Assembly: GCF_017310545.1 (NCBI RefSeq)
Contig: NZ_CP066203.1
Coordinates: forward strand, 620,001-684,000
Length of the DNA stretch: 64,000 nt
Direction: 5' to 3'
Origin: Methylacidimicrobium sp. B4
Lineage (GTDB): Bacteria > Verrucomicrobiota > Verrucomicrobiia > Methylacidiphilales > Methylacidiphilaceae
The notes under the pieces are model-generated. The model was not told the DNA's origin, searched no databases, and saw nothing but the letters and a program-made list of their open reading frames with translations. Of the stretch, positions 9,104 through 18,004 are shown piece by piece; position 1 is the first letter of the stretch; each line of letters opens with the position of its first letter. The position numbers and the translations under genes were made by a program.

Positions 9104-12100
9104 ATGTCGATCCACGCTGCGCTCACCCACCGCACCTCCTACCGCTACGACCGCCCGGTGATGCTGGGCCCACAGGTGATCCGGCTCCGCCCCGCCCCGC
9201 ACAGCCGCACCCCGATCCTCTCCTACTCCCTCCAGGTCGCCCCCAAGCCCCATTTCCTCAACTGGCAGCAGGACCCACAGGGCAACTTCCTGGCCCGCGT
9301 GATCTTTCCGGAGCGGGTCACCCACTTCGAGGTGACGGTCGACCTGGTCGCCGACCTGGCCACGATCAACCCCTTCGATTTCTTCTTGGAGCCGCAGGCG
9401 GAGTCGTGGCCTTTCTCCTACGATGAGACGCTCGCCGAGGAGCTGGCCCCCTTCCGGATCGTGCCGGAGCCCGGTCCCCTGCTTGCCGCGCTCTTGGGCG
9501 AGACCCGCAGCCGCTTCGGAAGCTCGCCTCCCCGCACGGTCGAGATGCTGGTCGCGATCAACCGCGCTCTCCACGAGCAGATCGCCTACGTGGTCCGCAC
9601 AGAGCCCGGCGTCTACGCCCCGGAGGAGACGCTCGCCCTGGCCCGAGGCTCCTGCCGCGACTCCGCCTGGCTGCTCGTCACCCTCCTCCGCCATCTCGGC
9701 TACGCGGCCCGCTTCGTCTCCGGCTATCTCATCCAGCTCGCGGCCGACACCAGGCCCGTCGACGGCGGTCCCGCCGGTCCGGAGGCCGACTTCACCGATC
9801 TCCATGCCTGGGCCGAAGCCTACCTGCCCGGAGCCGGCTGGGTCGGGCTCGACGCGACCTCGGGGCTCCTCGCGGGTGAAGGCCATCTCCCCCTGGCGGC
9901 GACCCCTTCGCCCCAGTCGGCCGCTCCCATTTCCGGCAGCTTCTCGGCCGAGGAGGGCGCCGGAAGCCGCTTTACCTTCGAGATGTCGGTCCGGCGCGTC
10001 TCGGAAACTCCGCGGGTCACCAAGCCCTACACCCCCCAGCAGTGGCAGGAGATCCTCGCGCGGGGTGCGGCCATCGACGCGGCCCTCCGCCAGGCCGATG
10101 TCCGCCTCTCGATGGGCGGGGAGCCCACCTTCGTCTCCGCCACCGACCGTGAAGCTGCCGAATGGAGCATCGAGGCGCTCGGCCCGACCAAGCGGACCTA
10201 CGCCGGACGGCTCCTCCGGAAGCTGGCTCCACTCTGGGCCCCGGGGGCGGCGCTCACCTACAGCCTGGGCAAGCAGTATCCGGGCGAGCCTTTGCCGCGC
10301 TGGGCGCTCCATGCCCACTGGAGGGCCGACGGCGAGCCCGTCTGGAACGACCCCGACCTGCTCGCCTCCGACGACGATGCCGACAATGCCGCAGCATCGG
10401 ATGCCGAGCGGTTCGCCCAGGCCCTGGCCGAACGGCTGGGCATACCTCCCGATCTCATCCGCCCGGCCTACGAGGACATCCATTACTACCTCTGGCGAGA
10501 AGCGCGGCTGCCGGCGAACCTCCTCGTCGAGGACGCCAAGCTTTCCGATCCCCTCGAGCGCGCTCGCTTCGCCCGGATCTTCAGCCGGGGGCTCGCCGCC
10601 CCGGTCGGCTCGGTCCTTCCCCTGCGCCGATCGCTCGGCAGCGGGCGGCCCCGCTGGGAGTCGGGCCGCTGGTTCTTCCGCGACGATGCGCTCTTCCTCG
10701 TCCCCGGCGACAGCCCGATCGGGCTCCGGCTTCCGCTGGCCAGCCTCCCTTGGGCCGACCCGGCGCGAATGGAAGGGCACCACGAGCTCGACCCGCTCGC
10801 CCCGCGGGAACCCTTCCCCCCACGCGCGGCTTGGCAGCCGAGGCGTTCGCGTGAGCCGCAACCCGAGGGCTTCGGCCCGGTCCCGCAGGAGACCCCGGTG
10901 CCGGGCCGCGAGGAACCAGGGATCGTCCGGACCGCCCTTTGCGTCGAGCCACGCGAGGGGCGCCTCCACGTCTTCTACCCGCCGCTCTCCGACGCCCTCG
11001 ACTGGGTCGAGCTCACCGCCGCAGTCGAGGAGACCGCTGCCGCCTTCGGCCGCAAGGTTGTGCTCGAGGGCTACCTGCCCCCCCGGGATCCGCGCCTGCT
11101 CCACTTCTCCGTGACCCCCGACCCGGGGGTGATCGAGGTCAACATCCACCCGGCGGCAAGCTGGGCCGAAATGGTGGAACGGACCCGCCAGCTCTACGAA
11201 GCGGCACGCGAAGTCGGCCTCTCGGCCGAGAAGTTCCTTCTCGATGGCCGTCACGTCGGCACCGGCGGCGGCAACCATGTGGCGATGGGAGGCCCATCCC
11301 CAGCAGAAAGCCCCTTCCTCCGCCGGCCGGACCTCTTGAAGTCCCTCCTCGGGTTCTGGCACAACCATCCCTCGCTCTCCTTCCTCTTCGCGGGCCTCTT
11401 CCTCGGCCCCTCCTCCCAGCATCCCCGCGTCGACGAGGCGCGGGAGGATGCGGTCAACGAGCTCGAGATCGCCTTCCGGCAGGTCGGAGAGCCGGCGCGG
11501 ACCCCACCGTGGCTCGTCGACCGGATCTTCCGAAACATCCTCTGCGACATGACCGGGAACACCCACCGGACCGAGTTCTGCATCGACAAGCTCTTTGCTC
11601 CCGAGAGCGCCTCCGGGCGGCAAGGCTTGGTCGAGTTCCGCGCCTTCGAGATGCCGCCCCATCCCGAGATGTCCTCGGCCCAGATGCTCCTGCTCCGCTC
11701 CGCGATCGCCGCCTTCTGGAAGCGGCCCTACGAACGGAGGCTCATCCGCTGGGGCACCCGGCTCCACGACGAGTTTTTGCTCCCCCACTATGCCGAGGCC
11801 GACCTCCGGGACGCTCTCGAGGAGCTGGGGAGCTACGGCTTCCCGCTCAACCCCGATTGGTTTGCCCCCCACATCGCCTTCCGCTTCCCCAAGCTCGGCG
11901 AGGTCGCGGTTCGCGATCTCCAGCTCGAGCTTCGCCAGGCGCTCGAGCCCTGGCATGTGCTCGGCGAGGAGCCGGCCGCTGGCGGCACGGCCCGCTACGT
12001 CGACAGCTCGCTCGAACGGCTCCAGGTCAAGGTGGAGGGCTGGGTGAGCGAACGCTACCTCCTCGCTTGCCATGGGGCCGCCCTGCCGCTCCAGCGGACC

Positions 12101-12424
12101 GAAACCCAAGGCCAATATGTCGCCGGGGTCCGCTACAAGGCCTGGCAGCCCTATTCGGCGCTCCATCCGACCATCCCGGCGCACGGACCGCTCATCTTCG
12201 ACGTCTACGACCGCTGGAACGGCCGGAGCCTGGGGGGCATGACCTACCATGTCGTACACCCCGGAGGGCGCGCCAACCTGGAGATCCCGGTCAACGCAAA
12301 CGCCGCCGAAGCTCGCCGCCGCGTCCGCTTCTGGCCCTTCGGCCACACTCCCGGCCCATGTCCCGAGCCACAGCCGCTCCCCGGCCCCGAAGAGCCGCGC
12401 ACGCTCGACCTGCGGCGACGCTAG
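9104..12424 (+). CDS. Large transglutaminase-like / DUF2126 protein
   Basis: I chose ATG 9104 (1106 residues) because a GGAGA lies just upstream and the protein then begins MSIHAALTHRTSYRYDRP, the usual N-terminus. An in-frame GTG at 9068 has no good ribosome site. Residues up to about 310 form a transglutaminase-like domain with Cys in GSCRDSAWLLVTLLRHLG, His in DLHAWAEAYLPG and Asp in GWVGLDATSG. The remaining roughly 780 residues match DUF2126, which has a glutamate-cysteine-ligase-like pattern, for example IEVNIHPAASWAEM and LDGRHVGTGGGNHVAMGG. The combination suggests peptide-bond or amide-bond chemistry with nucleotide use; this is inference. It is the last gene of the operon and converges on the DUF6607 gene. 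Confidence 0.9.
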   Translation: MSIHAALTHRTSYRYDRPVMLGPQVIRLRPAPHSRTPILSYSLQVAPKPHFLNWQQDPQGNFLARVIFPERVTHFEVTVDLVADLATINPFDFFLEPQAESWPFSYDETLAEELAPFRIVPEPGPLLAALLGETRSRFGSSPPRTVEMLVAINRALHEQIAYVVRTEPGVYAPEETLALARGSCRDSAWLLVTLLRHLGYAARFVSGYLIQLAADTRPVDGGPAGPEADFTDLHAWAEAYLPGAGWVGLDATSGLLAGEGHLPLAATPSPQSAAPISGSFSAEEGAGSRFTFEMSVRRVSETPRVTKPYTPQQWQEILARGAAIDAALRQADVRLSMGGEPTFVSATDREAAEWSIEALGPTKRTYAGRLLRKLAPLWAPGAALTYSLGKQYPGEPLPRWALHAHWRADGEPVWNDPDLLASDDDADNAAASDAERFAQALAERLGIPPDLIRPAYEDIHYYLWREARLPANLLVEDAKLSDPLERARFARIFSRGLAAPVGSVLPLRRSLGSGRPRWESGRWFFRDDALFLVPGDSPIGLRLPLASLPWADPARMEGHHELDPLAPREPFPPRAAWQPRRSREPQPEGFGPVPQETPVPGREEPGIVRTALCVEPREGRLHVFYPPLSDALDWVELTAAVEETAAAFGRKVVLEGYLPPRDPRLLHFSVTPDPGVIEVNIHPAASWAEMVERTRQLYEAAREVGLSAEKFLLDGRHVGTGGGNHVAMGGPSPAESPFLRRPDLLKSLLGFWHNHPSLSFLFAGLFLGPSSQHPRVDEAREDAVNELEIAFRQVGEPARTPPWLVDRIFRNILCDMTGNTHRTEFCIDKLFAPESASGRQGLVEFRAFEMPPHPEMSSAQMLLLRSAIAAFWKRPYERRLIRWGTRLHDEFLLPHYAEADLRDALEELGSYGFPLNPDWFAPHIAFRFPKLGEVAVRDLQLELRQALEPWHVLGEEPAAGGTARYVDSSLERLQVKVEGWVSERYLLACHGAALPLQRTETQGQYVAGVRYKAWQPYSALHPTIPAHGPLIFDVYDRWNGRSLGGMTYHVVHPGGRANLEIPVNANAAEARRRVRFWPFGHTPGPCPEPQPLPGPEEPRTLDLRRR

Positions 12425-12490
12425 GGAGCGGCAGGAGCTCGGAAAGGGGGAAGCCGGTCCCGCCTGGATCGGCGGGCGGATTCGACGGGA

Positions 12491-13483
12491 TCATTGACCC
12501 CCCTTGGGCACAAGGAAGCAGTGCTCCCCGATGAGCCCGAGGATCTCGTTCCACGCCTGCTCCTCGCTCTCCGTTGCCGGATCGAACGTCTCCGCGGCAG
12601 CAAAGAGGCTTTCCGCGAGCTCCTTGGCATCCCGCTTCCCCTTGTAGCCGACCTCCCGGTTCTGCTCGAGGATCCGGCTCCAAGCGGAACGGACCGACTT
12701 CCAGAAGGGACCGGTCTTTCGGAGGTAGCGGTCAGCCGCCGGAAAGTCGGCCCCCCTTCCCGTGCCGTAGGAAATGACGCCAAGCTCCCGGGCCAGGACC
12801 GACTCCCCCCCTTCTCCCCGGCTCACCTTGTCGTTCTCCTCCTCGAGGATCCAGCCGCCTCCAAAGGCCAGCTGATGCATCACCGAGCGCAGGAGGTCGT
12901 AATCCGACCTTCGGGTGAGCTCGCGCCGGGGAAGCGGCCGCCACAACGGATGGGAGACCCATTCCGAAACGCCTTCCGCGTGGCTCCATCGTCCGTAGCC
13001 CGCATACCGGGGCGCATCGTCGACATTCCAGACCGTCTGGGTCCAGCTCCCTTCGACCTCCTTTGGGCCCAAATCGAGGGACCTCCATCCCCCCTTCCCG
13101 GCATACTCCCAGAAGGAGCTCCTCTGGTAGTCCCAGTCCTGCCTCCAGTGCTTGGTCACCGCACCCTTCGCGTCCACGAGCAGATGCTGGAGGGCGATAT
13201 GCCCGCCCTTGTCCTCGAGGATGACGACCTTTTCAAACCCGCCGATCTTGTATGGAGGATGGAGGGCATATCCAGGCTTCCAGGACAGGATCTCCTCGAA
13301 CCGGTAGGAGACCCGCCACTCTCCGGCCATCGCCAGGATGGCCTTGCGATCCGCTTCGAAGGCAGCCTCGCGGGCACCGGCGGCCGCAGGCTCCCCATGG
13401 CGGGGAGGCACCTCCGCGCCAAATGCGGGCACTGCAGCCGCACCGAAAAGAAAGAGAGCCAGGATGGAGGAAGGCGGTGCCAT
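12491..13483 (-). CDS. Exported DUF6607-type protein
   Basis: 330 residues starting MAPPSSILALFLFGAAAVPA, a signal peptide ending near FGAEV. An upstream in-frame ATG at 13567 would bury this signal, so 13483 is preferred although no strong ribosome site precedes it. The mature part contains WRVSYRFEEIL, HWRQDWDYQRSSFWEYAG and SHPLWRPLPRRELTRRSDYD, a block I associate with DUF6607, a family of exported proteins of unknown function. It stands alone between two convergent or divergent neighbours. Confidence 0.75.
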   Translation of the reverse strand: MAPPSSILALFLFGAAAVPAFGAEVPPRHGEPAAAGAREAAFEADRKAILAMAGEWRVSYRFEEILSWKPGYALHPPYKIGGFEKVVILEDKGGHIALQHLLVDAKGAVTKHWRQDWDYQRSSFWEYAGKGGWRSLDLGPKEVEGSWTQTVWNVDDAPRYAGYGRWSHAEGVSEWVSHPLWRPLPRRELTRRSDYDLLRSVMHQLAFGGGWILEEENDKVSRGEGGESVLARELGVISYGTGRGADFPAADRYLRKTGPFWKSVRSAWSRILEQNREVGYKGKRDAKELAESLFAAAETFDPATESEEQAWNEILGLIGEHCFLVPKGGQ

Positions 13484-13661
13484 GCGATGGCGATGATACG
13501 CTCCCGCGCAAGCCAGCGCGAACCATTGGTGATCCGCCGTGGGCGGTCTTGCCTGGGCTCGCCCCAAGGAGCGCCAGCCACTTTTTCATCGCCCGGCGAA
13601 CGCCCGATCCGTTAGCCTCAAAGCCGCCCTGAGATCTCCTCAGGTCCTCCGCAACGAGCCC

Positions 13662-14984
13662 ATGACGCTGATCTACGACCGGCTCCAGTTCGCCTTCACG
13701 GTCAGCTTCCACTACCTCTTCCCCCAGCTGACCATGGGGCTCGCCCTCTTCCTGGCCCTCTTCCAGACGGCGGCCATCGTAGGGAAGGACCCACTGGCTG
13801 ACCGGGCGCTCCGGTTCTGGAGCAAGATCTTCGCGATCAACTTCGTCTTTGGGGTCGTGACCGGGATCGTCATGGAGTTCGAGTTCGGCACCAACTGGTC
13901 AGGCTTTTCTCGCTTCGCCGGGGAGACGGTCGGGCAGATGTTGGCGGTCGAAGGGACCTTCGCCTTCTTCCTCGAAAGCTCCTTCCTCGGGATCCTCCTG
14001 TTCGGGAGAGAGCGGGTCGGAAAGGGCCTCCAGCTCCTCTCTGCCTGGATGGTCTTTCTCGGGACCTGGCTCTCGGGCTTCTTCATCATCGGGGCCGACG
14101 CCTGGATGCAGCATCCGGTCGGCTACACGGTGGGGCCCGACGGGGTGGCCCATCCGAGCAGCCTTTGGGCTCTGTTGTTCAATTCCTGGGCCTTGACGCA
14201 ATATGCCCACAACATGGCCGCTTCGGTGGTCACCTCCTCGTTCGTGGTCGCCGCGGTCGGTGCCTTCTATCTTCTGAGCGGCATCCACCGGGAGGCGGCT
14301 TCCTACTTCCTGCGGCGGGGAGTCCTCCTGGGGCTCTTGAGCACCGTCCTGGTCATCTTCCCGACGGGGGACCGGGAGAGCCAGCAGGTCTTCGCCGGGC
14401 AGCCGACCAAGGCGGCGGCGATGGAGGGCCTCTTCCAGACCGAGAAGGGGGCCCCGCTGATCCTGATTGGTCAGCCCAACTTGAAGTCCGAGTCGTTGGA
14501 CAACCCGATCTACGTGCCCGAGCTCCTGAGCTTCCTCACCTACCATCGCTTCGCGGCGGATGTCAAAGGGCTCGAAGCCTTTCCGCGAAGCGACTGGCCC
14601 GACAACATCCCCCTGGTCTACTACGCCTACCATATCATGGTCGGGCTCGGGACGGTCTTTGTCGCCATCATGCTCGCCGCAGGGGTCTTGCTCGCGACGG
14701 GGCGGCTCGGGCAGAGCCGCTGGCTCTTGTGGACGATCCTGCTCTCCGTCCCATTTCCCTACATTGCGGCCACCGCCGGCTGGATCACCGCCGAGGCGGG
14801 ACGGCAGCCCTGGCTCGTCTACTCCCTCTTCCGGACCGCTCATGGCGCCTCCCCGGGAGTCAACGCGGGGAATGCCCTTTTTACCTTTCTCGGCTTTCTT
14901 GGGCTCTATCTCTTCCTCGGGCTCCTCTTCGTTTTCCTGATCGGGAAGCGGATCTCCGAGGGGCCTCCGGGAGATCCGGCGTAG
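13662..14984 (+). CDS. cydA: Cytochrome bd ubiquinol oxidase subunit I
   Basis: 440 residues from ATG 13662. The longer frame upstream adds an Arg-rich tail foreign to the family. CydA binds hemes b558, b595 and d and oxidises quinol, reducing O2 to water. Seen here: the N-terminal FHYLFPQLTMGLALF with its heme-ligand His, EFEFGTNWSGF, the His in NSWALTQYAHNMAAS, the short Q-loop around TKAAAMEGLFQTEKG, and the invariant GRQPW near residue 385. The Q-loop is short, as in the cyanide-insensitive-like branch. It is a multi-pass inner membrane protein. cydB follows after 8 nt. No cydX-like small gene is seen after cydB. Confidence 0.95.
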   Translation: MTLIYDRLQFAFTVSFHYLFPQLTMGLALFLALFQTAAIVGKDPLADRALRFWSKIFAINFVFGVVTGIVMEFEFGTNWSGFSRFAGETVGQMLAVEGTFAFFLESSFLGILLFGRERVGKGLQLLSAWMVFLGTWLSGFFIIGADAWMQHPVGYTVGPDGVAHPSSLWALLFNSWALTQYAHNMAASVVTSSFVVAAVGAFYLLSGIHREAASYFLRRGVLLGLLSTVLVIFPTGDRESQQVFAGQPTKAAAMEGLFQTEKGAPLILIGQPNLKSESLDNPIYVPELLSFLTYHRFAADVKGLEAFPRSDWPDNIPLVYYAYHIMVGLGTVFVAIMLAAGVLLATGRLGQSRWLLWTILLSVPFPYIAATAGWITAEAGRQPWLVYSLFRTAHGASPGVNAGNALFTFLGFLGLYLFLGLLFVFLIGKRISEGPPGDPA

Positions 14985-14992
14985 GGCATCCC

Positions 14993-16033
14993 ATGGAGAC
15001 CCTCTGGTTCGTTCTCTTGGTCGTCCTCGTCGGCGGCTATGTCGTCCTCGACGGATTCGACTTCGGCATGGGGATCCTCCTCCCCTGGCTCGCGCGGACG
15101 GAGGGAGAGAAGCGGATGCTCTACCGGGCGATCGGCCCCGTCTGGGACGGCAACGAGGTCTGGCTGATCGCAGGAGGGGGACTCCTCTTCTTCGCCTTTC
15201 CCAAGGCCTATGCCTCGGCCGCGAGCGGCTTTTACCTGGCGATCATGATCTTCCTCTGGGTGCTCATCCTGCGGGGGATCTCGATCGAGATCCGCTCCCA
15301 GCTCGCCCATCCGCTCTGGCACAGCTTCTGGGACGGAATCTTCTTCCTGGCCAGCCTGCTCGCCGCCCTCGTCCTCGGCGGGTTTCTCGGGAACCTGGTG
15401 ACGGGCGTCCCGATCGAGGAGAGCCGAAGCTGGTTCTTGCCGCTCTGGACCTATTTCGTCCCCTCTTCCCGCCACGGGATCTTCGACGCGCTCACCCTGC
15501 TCTTTAGCCTCCTTTCCGTGGTGAGCCTCGGTCGGCATGGGGCCACCTACCTGATCCTGAAGACCGAGGGGGAGATCCGGGAGAGGATCCGGCGGCTCGC
15601 TCTCCAGTGGTGGAACGCCGAGGTCGCCCTCGTCCTCCTCTCGGTCGTCCTCATGCTCTCGACCCACCATCTCCTCCTCGCGCGGTGCGCGCACCGGCCG
15701 CTGGGGGTGGCCTTCCTCGCGCTGGCGGCGCTCTCGCTCCCCCTGGTTCTCTTCTTCCTTCGACGCCAGCGGGAGCTTCTCGCCTTCGTCTGCTCCTCGC
15801 TCTTTCTCCTTTCCGCCATCGGAGCGACCGCGGTCGGCCTCTACCCCTGCCTCTTGCTCTCCTCCTTGGACCGGGCCAAGAGCCTGACCATCTTCAACGC
15901 GGCGGCCAGCACGCCCGCGCTCCGGATGGGGCTCCTCTGGTTTGGGATTGGAGCTTTGCTGATCCTCGGCTACACCTTCCTTTCGTATTGGAGCTTCCGG
16001 GGGAAGGTGCGGAGCGAGGGCGAAGGCTACTGA
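14993..16033 (+). CDS. cydB: Cytochrome bd ubiquinol oxidase subunit II
   Basis: 346 residues opening METLWFVLLVVLVGGYVVLDGFDFG, the typical first helix with the GFDFG motif, then PVWDGNEVWLIAGGG, which is highly conserved in CydB. About eight to nine hydrophobic segments follow. It starts 8 nt after cydA and partners it in the bd oxidase, giving high-affinity O2 reduction and protection against oxygen; in this window it is the obvious electron sink for the hydrogenase. The end is basic (SFRGKVRSEGEGY). Confidence 0.95.
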   Translation: METLWFVLLVVLVGGYVVLDGFDFGMGILLPWLARTEGEKRMLYRAIGPVWDGNEVWLIAGGGLLFFAFPKAYASAASGFYLAIMIFLWVLILRGISIEIRSQLAHPLWHSFWDGIFFLASLLAALVLGGFLGNLVTGVPIEESRSWFLPLWTYFVPSSRHGIFDALTLLFSLLSVVSLGRHGATYLILKTEGEIRERIRRLALQWWNAEVALVLLSVVLMLSTHHLLLARCAHRPLGVAFLALAALSLPLVLFFLRRQRELLAFVCSSLFLLSAIGATAVGLYPCLLLSSLDRAKSLTIFNAAASTPALRMGLLWFGIGALLILGYTFLSYWSFRGKVRSEGEGY

Positions 16034-16209
16034 GGCCACTGCCGGCCGAAGAGAGCGGCTTGGGGCGCCTTCAGCGGGAGCCGCATCGCCCGCTCACCGC
16101 CAGCCCGGCCCTGCGACGAGAGGGGAGCCGCACCGCCTTGGCGCATGGCCCTCCCTGAATCGAATGGAATTGCCCTACCCCGGAACGACCGCTCAACCGT
16201 TCCATGCCG

Positions 16210-16238
16210 TTGGCATCCTCTCCGGTTCGTGGTAGATT
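16210..16238 (+). promoter_or_regulatory. Candidate sigma70 promoter of the bicupin gene
   Basis: TTGGCA (16210-16215), a 17-nt spacer and TAGATT (16233-16238). This would give a leader of roughly 110 nt. Confidence 0.45.
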
Positions 16239-16244
16239 GAGATT

Positions 16245-16354
16245 TAGCTCACTCGTCTCGGGCGCCGGACGCTCCCGTCCGAAAAGGGGAGCGACCCGGG
16301 CCCCGGTGGCCGGGTCACGCAGCCGAGCGGGGAATAGTCGCGGAGGATAGACCG
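16245..16354 (+). other. GC-rich structured leader ahead of the bicupin gene
   Basis: Two perfect short hairpins: CGGACG/CGTCCG at 16266-16281 with a 4-nt loop, and GACCCGG/CCGGGTC at 16293-16316. The ribosome site GGAGGA lies just before the ATG. I recognise no known riboswitch class. The rest of the stretch from 16034 shows nothing else. Confidence 0.35.
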
Positions 16355-17290
16355 ATGAATCCCGAACAGACGCAGGAGCTCCTCTCCGAGGAGACGCTTG
16401 AAAAAGAAGCGCTCCTCTTCGAATACAGCCAGGCGGCCGATCCGATCGGCTCCGGAGTGACTCCGAAAGTTCCCGTCAAGCAGTTCCTTCCCGGGGCCTA
16501 TCTCTTCGGAAAGACCGTTCTGGCTTCCTTGGACCTTTCGGGCGAGCTCGGAGTTCCCTATCCGGCGACGAGCCCGAGCCTGCTCGCCGGCTTTGCCGAG
16601 ATTCGCGGGGCGGAGTCCCTGGCGACCTCCCCCGATGCCACAAGCCAGCTCCTCTACGTCATCGAGGGCTCGGGCTTCACCGAGACCGAGTGGGGAGCCA
16701 TCCCCTGGAGGAAGGGGGACATCCTCGTGCTTCCGGGCACGGCAGCGGTTCACCGGGCGGAGGAGGATGCCCGCTTTTACCTGGTCGACGACAGCCCGCT
16801 CCTGGCCTACCTGGGCGTGACCCGCCTCCAGGGCCGCTTCCTCCCCCTCCTCTTCCGCGGGGAATCGATCCGCCAGGCGCTCGCCAGGGCGCAGGCCGAC
16901 CCGGAAGCGGCCCGGAGGAGCCGGGTGAGCGTGCTCCTGGCCAACCGGCAGTTCCCGCAGACCCTGACCGTGACGCACTGCTTGTGGGCCATGTTCGGGA
17001 TCATCCTTCCGGGGACGCGGCAAAAGCCCCACCGCCACCAGTCGGTTGCCCTCGACTTCGTGGTCGAGGGGAGGCCGGGCGTCTACACCCGGGTCGGAGG
17101 GGAGCTCGAAGCCGACGGATCGATCCGGGAGCCCGCGCGCATCGACTGGGTGAGCAGCTCCGCCTTCGTCACCCCTCCGGGCTACTGGCATGAGCATGTG
17201 AACGAGTCAGACGGGCCCGCTTATATCCTGCCGATCCAGGATGCGGGGCTCCACACCTACCTGCGGACGCTCGACATCCGATTTGCGTAG
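16355..17290 (+). CDS. Bicupin protein, gentisate-dioxygenase-like
   Basis: 311 residues with two cupin modules. The first (about 70-150) reads SQLLYVIEGSGFTETEWGAI then WRKGDILVLPG. The second (about 210-300) has the metal-binding set: PHRHQSVALDFVVEG with two His, and TPPGYWHEHVNES with two further His. This order resembles gentisate 1,2-dioxygenases and related Fe(II) ring-cleaving enzymes, but I cannot tell the substrate. It has an upstream candidate promoter, a structured leader and a GGAGGA ribosome site, and it is monocistronic: the next gene is convergent. Confidence 0.75.
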   Translation: MNPEQTQELLSEETLEKEALLFEYSQAADPIGSGVTPKVPVKQFLPGAYLFGKTVLASLDLSGELGVPYPATSPSLLAGFAEIRGAESLATSPDATSQLLYVIEGSGFTETEWGAIPWRKGDILVLPGTAAVHRAEEDARFYLVDDSPLLAYLGVTRLQGRFLPLLFRGESIRQALARAQADPEAARRSRVSVLLANRQFPQTLTVTHCLWAMFGIILPGTRQKPHRHQSVALDFVVEGRPGVYTRVGGELEADGSIREPARIDWVSSSAFVTPPGYWHEHVNESDGPAYILPIQDAGLHTYLRTLDIRFA

Positions 17291-17358
17291 GTGCGGGAGG
17301 CCCGGCCGAGGAGCGCCATCCGCGCCTCGGAGCTGGAGCCGTTCCCGCCTGCACAGCC

Positions 17359-17901
17359 TCAGCGAGCGGGGTCGCTCGCGGCCTTCGGCGCTTCGGCGCC
17401 GATTGCGGAGGGCACCTTCTCGACCGATGCGGCGATCCCGTTTTCATCGTACCGGACCCGGTAGAGCGTGAGCTTGCTCTTGTGGATGAGAATCCTCGCC
17501 TCCCGGCTGGCGAGCGAGAGGCCCGAGGTGAAGACCGCCGTGGCAATGGTCGCAGCGCCGATCTGCGGCTCCCGATACTTGGAGCCATCGGGAGAGAACG
17601 CATAGACATCCTCGCACGCCGAGCCCTTCCCCTGCGTGGCGTTCGGGGGCCCAAGGACGGCGTGGATCCGCTGGCGCGAGATCCCCGCCTGAAGGACCGC
17701 CGGGTCATACTGGATCGATGGATCCTTGCCCGACATCTTCTGCCGCACCTGACCCAGCCGCCCGCGGACCCGGCCCAGAATCCCGCCCGACTCCGACTCA
17801 CCGGCGTCGGAAGATTGGGCGAAGGCGGCCAGTGCTCCGGCCCAGAGGAGCGCCAGCGTGGCCAGGACGGGCCAGCTGCTGCCGAGGAGGGGGAAACGCA
17901 T
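17359..17901 (-). CDS. Exported protein with a BamE/SmpA-like domain
   Basis: 180 residues from ATG 17901. The start is chosen because the protein then begins MRFPLLGSSWPVLATLALLW, a signal peptide ending AAFAQ. The mature part contains LQAGISRQRIHAVLGPPN, similar to the opening helix of BamE/OmlA-type domains, then a short beta region. There is no lipobox Cys at the cleavage site, so it is probably a soluble periplasmic or cell-surface protein. It is divergent from the serine hydrolase gene at 18005. Function unknown. Confidence 0.6.
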   Translation of the reverse strand: MRFPLLGSSWPVLATLALLWAGALAAFAQSSDAGESESGGILGRVRGRLGQVRQKMSGKDPSIQYDPAVLQAGISRQRIHAVLGPPNATQGKGSACEDVYAFSPDGSKYREPQIGAATIATAVFTSGLSLASREARILIHKSKLTLYRVRYDENGIAASVEKVPSAIGAEAPKAASDPAR

Positions 17902-18004
17902 GCCCGAGGCTAAGATCGGGAGATCGCTCCGAGCGAGGAAGAAATGGTCGACCGGGTGCGAACGGTCTACGATCGCCCTCACAAGCTTCCCGGGGAGGAT
18001 CACC

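Noticed and set aside
7829-12346. A 1505-residue open frame antisense to the ATP-grasp/transglutaminase operon
   Set aside because: It is the mirror of strongly conserved plus-strand genes in high-GC DNA; its composition (Gly, Glu, Arg, Val) is that of an antisense frame and no domain is visible.
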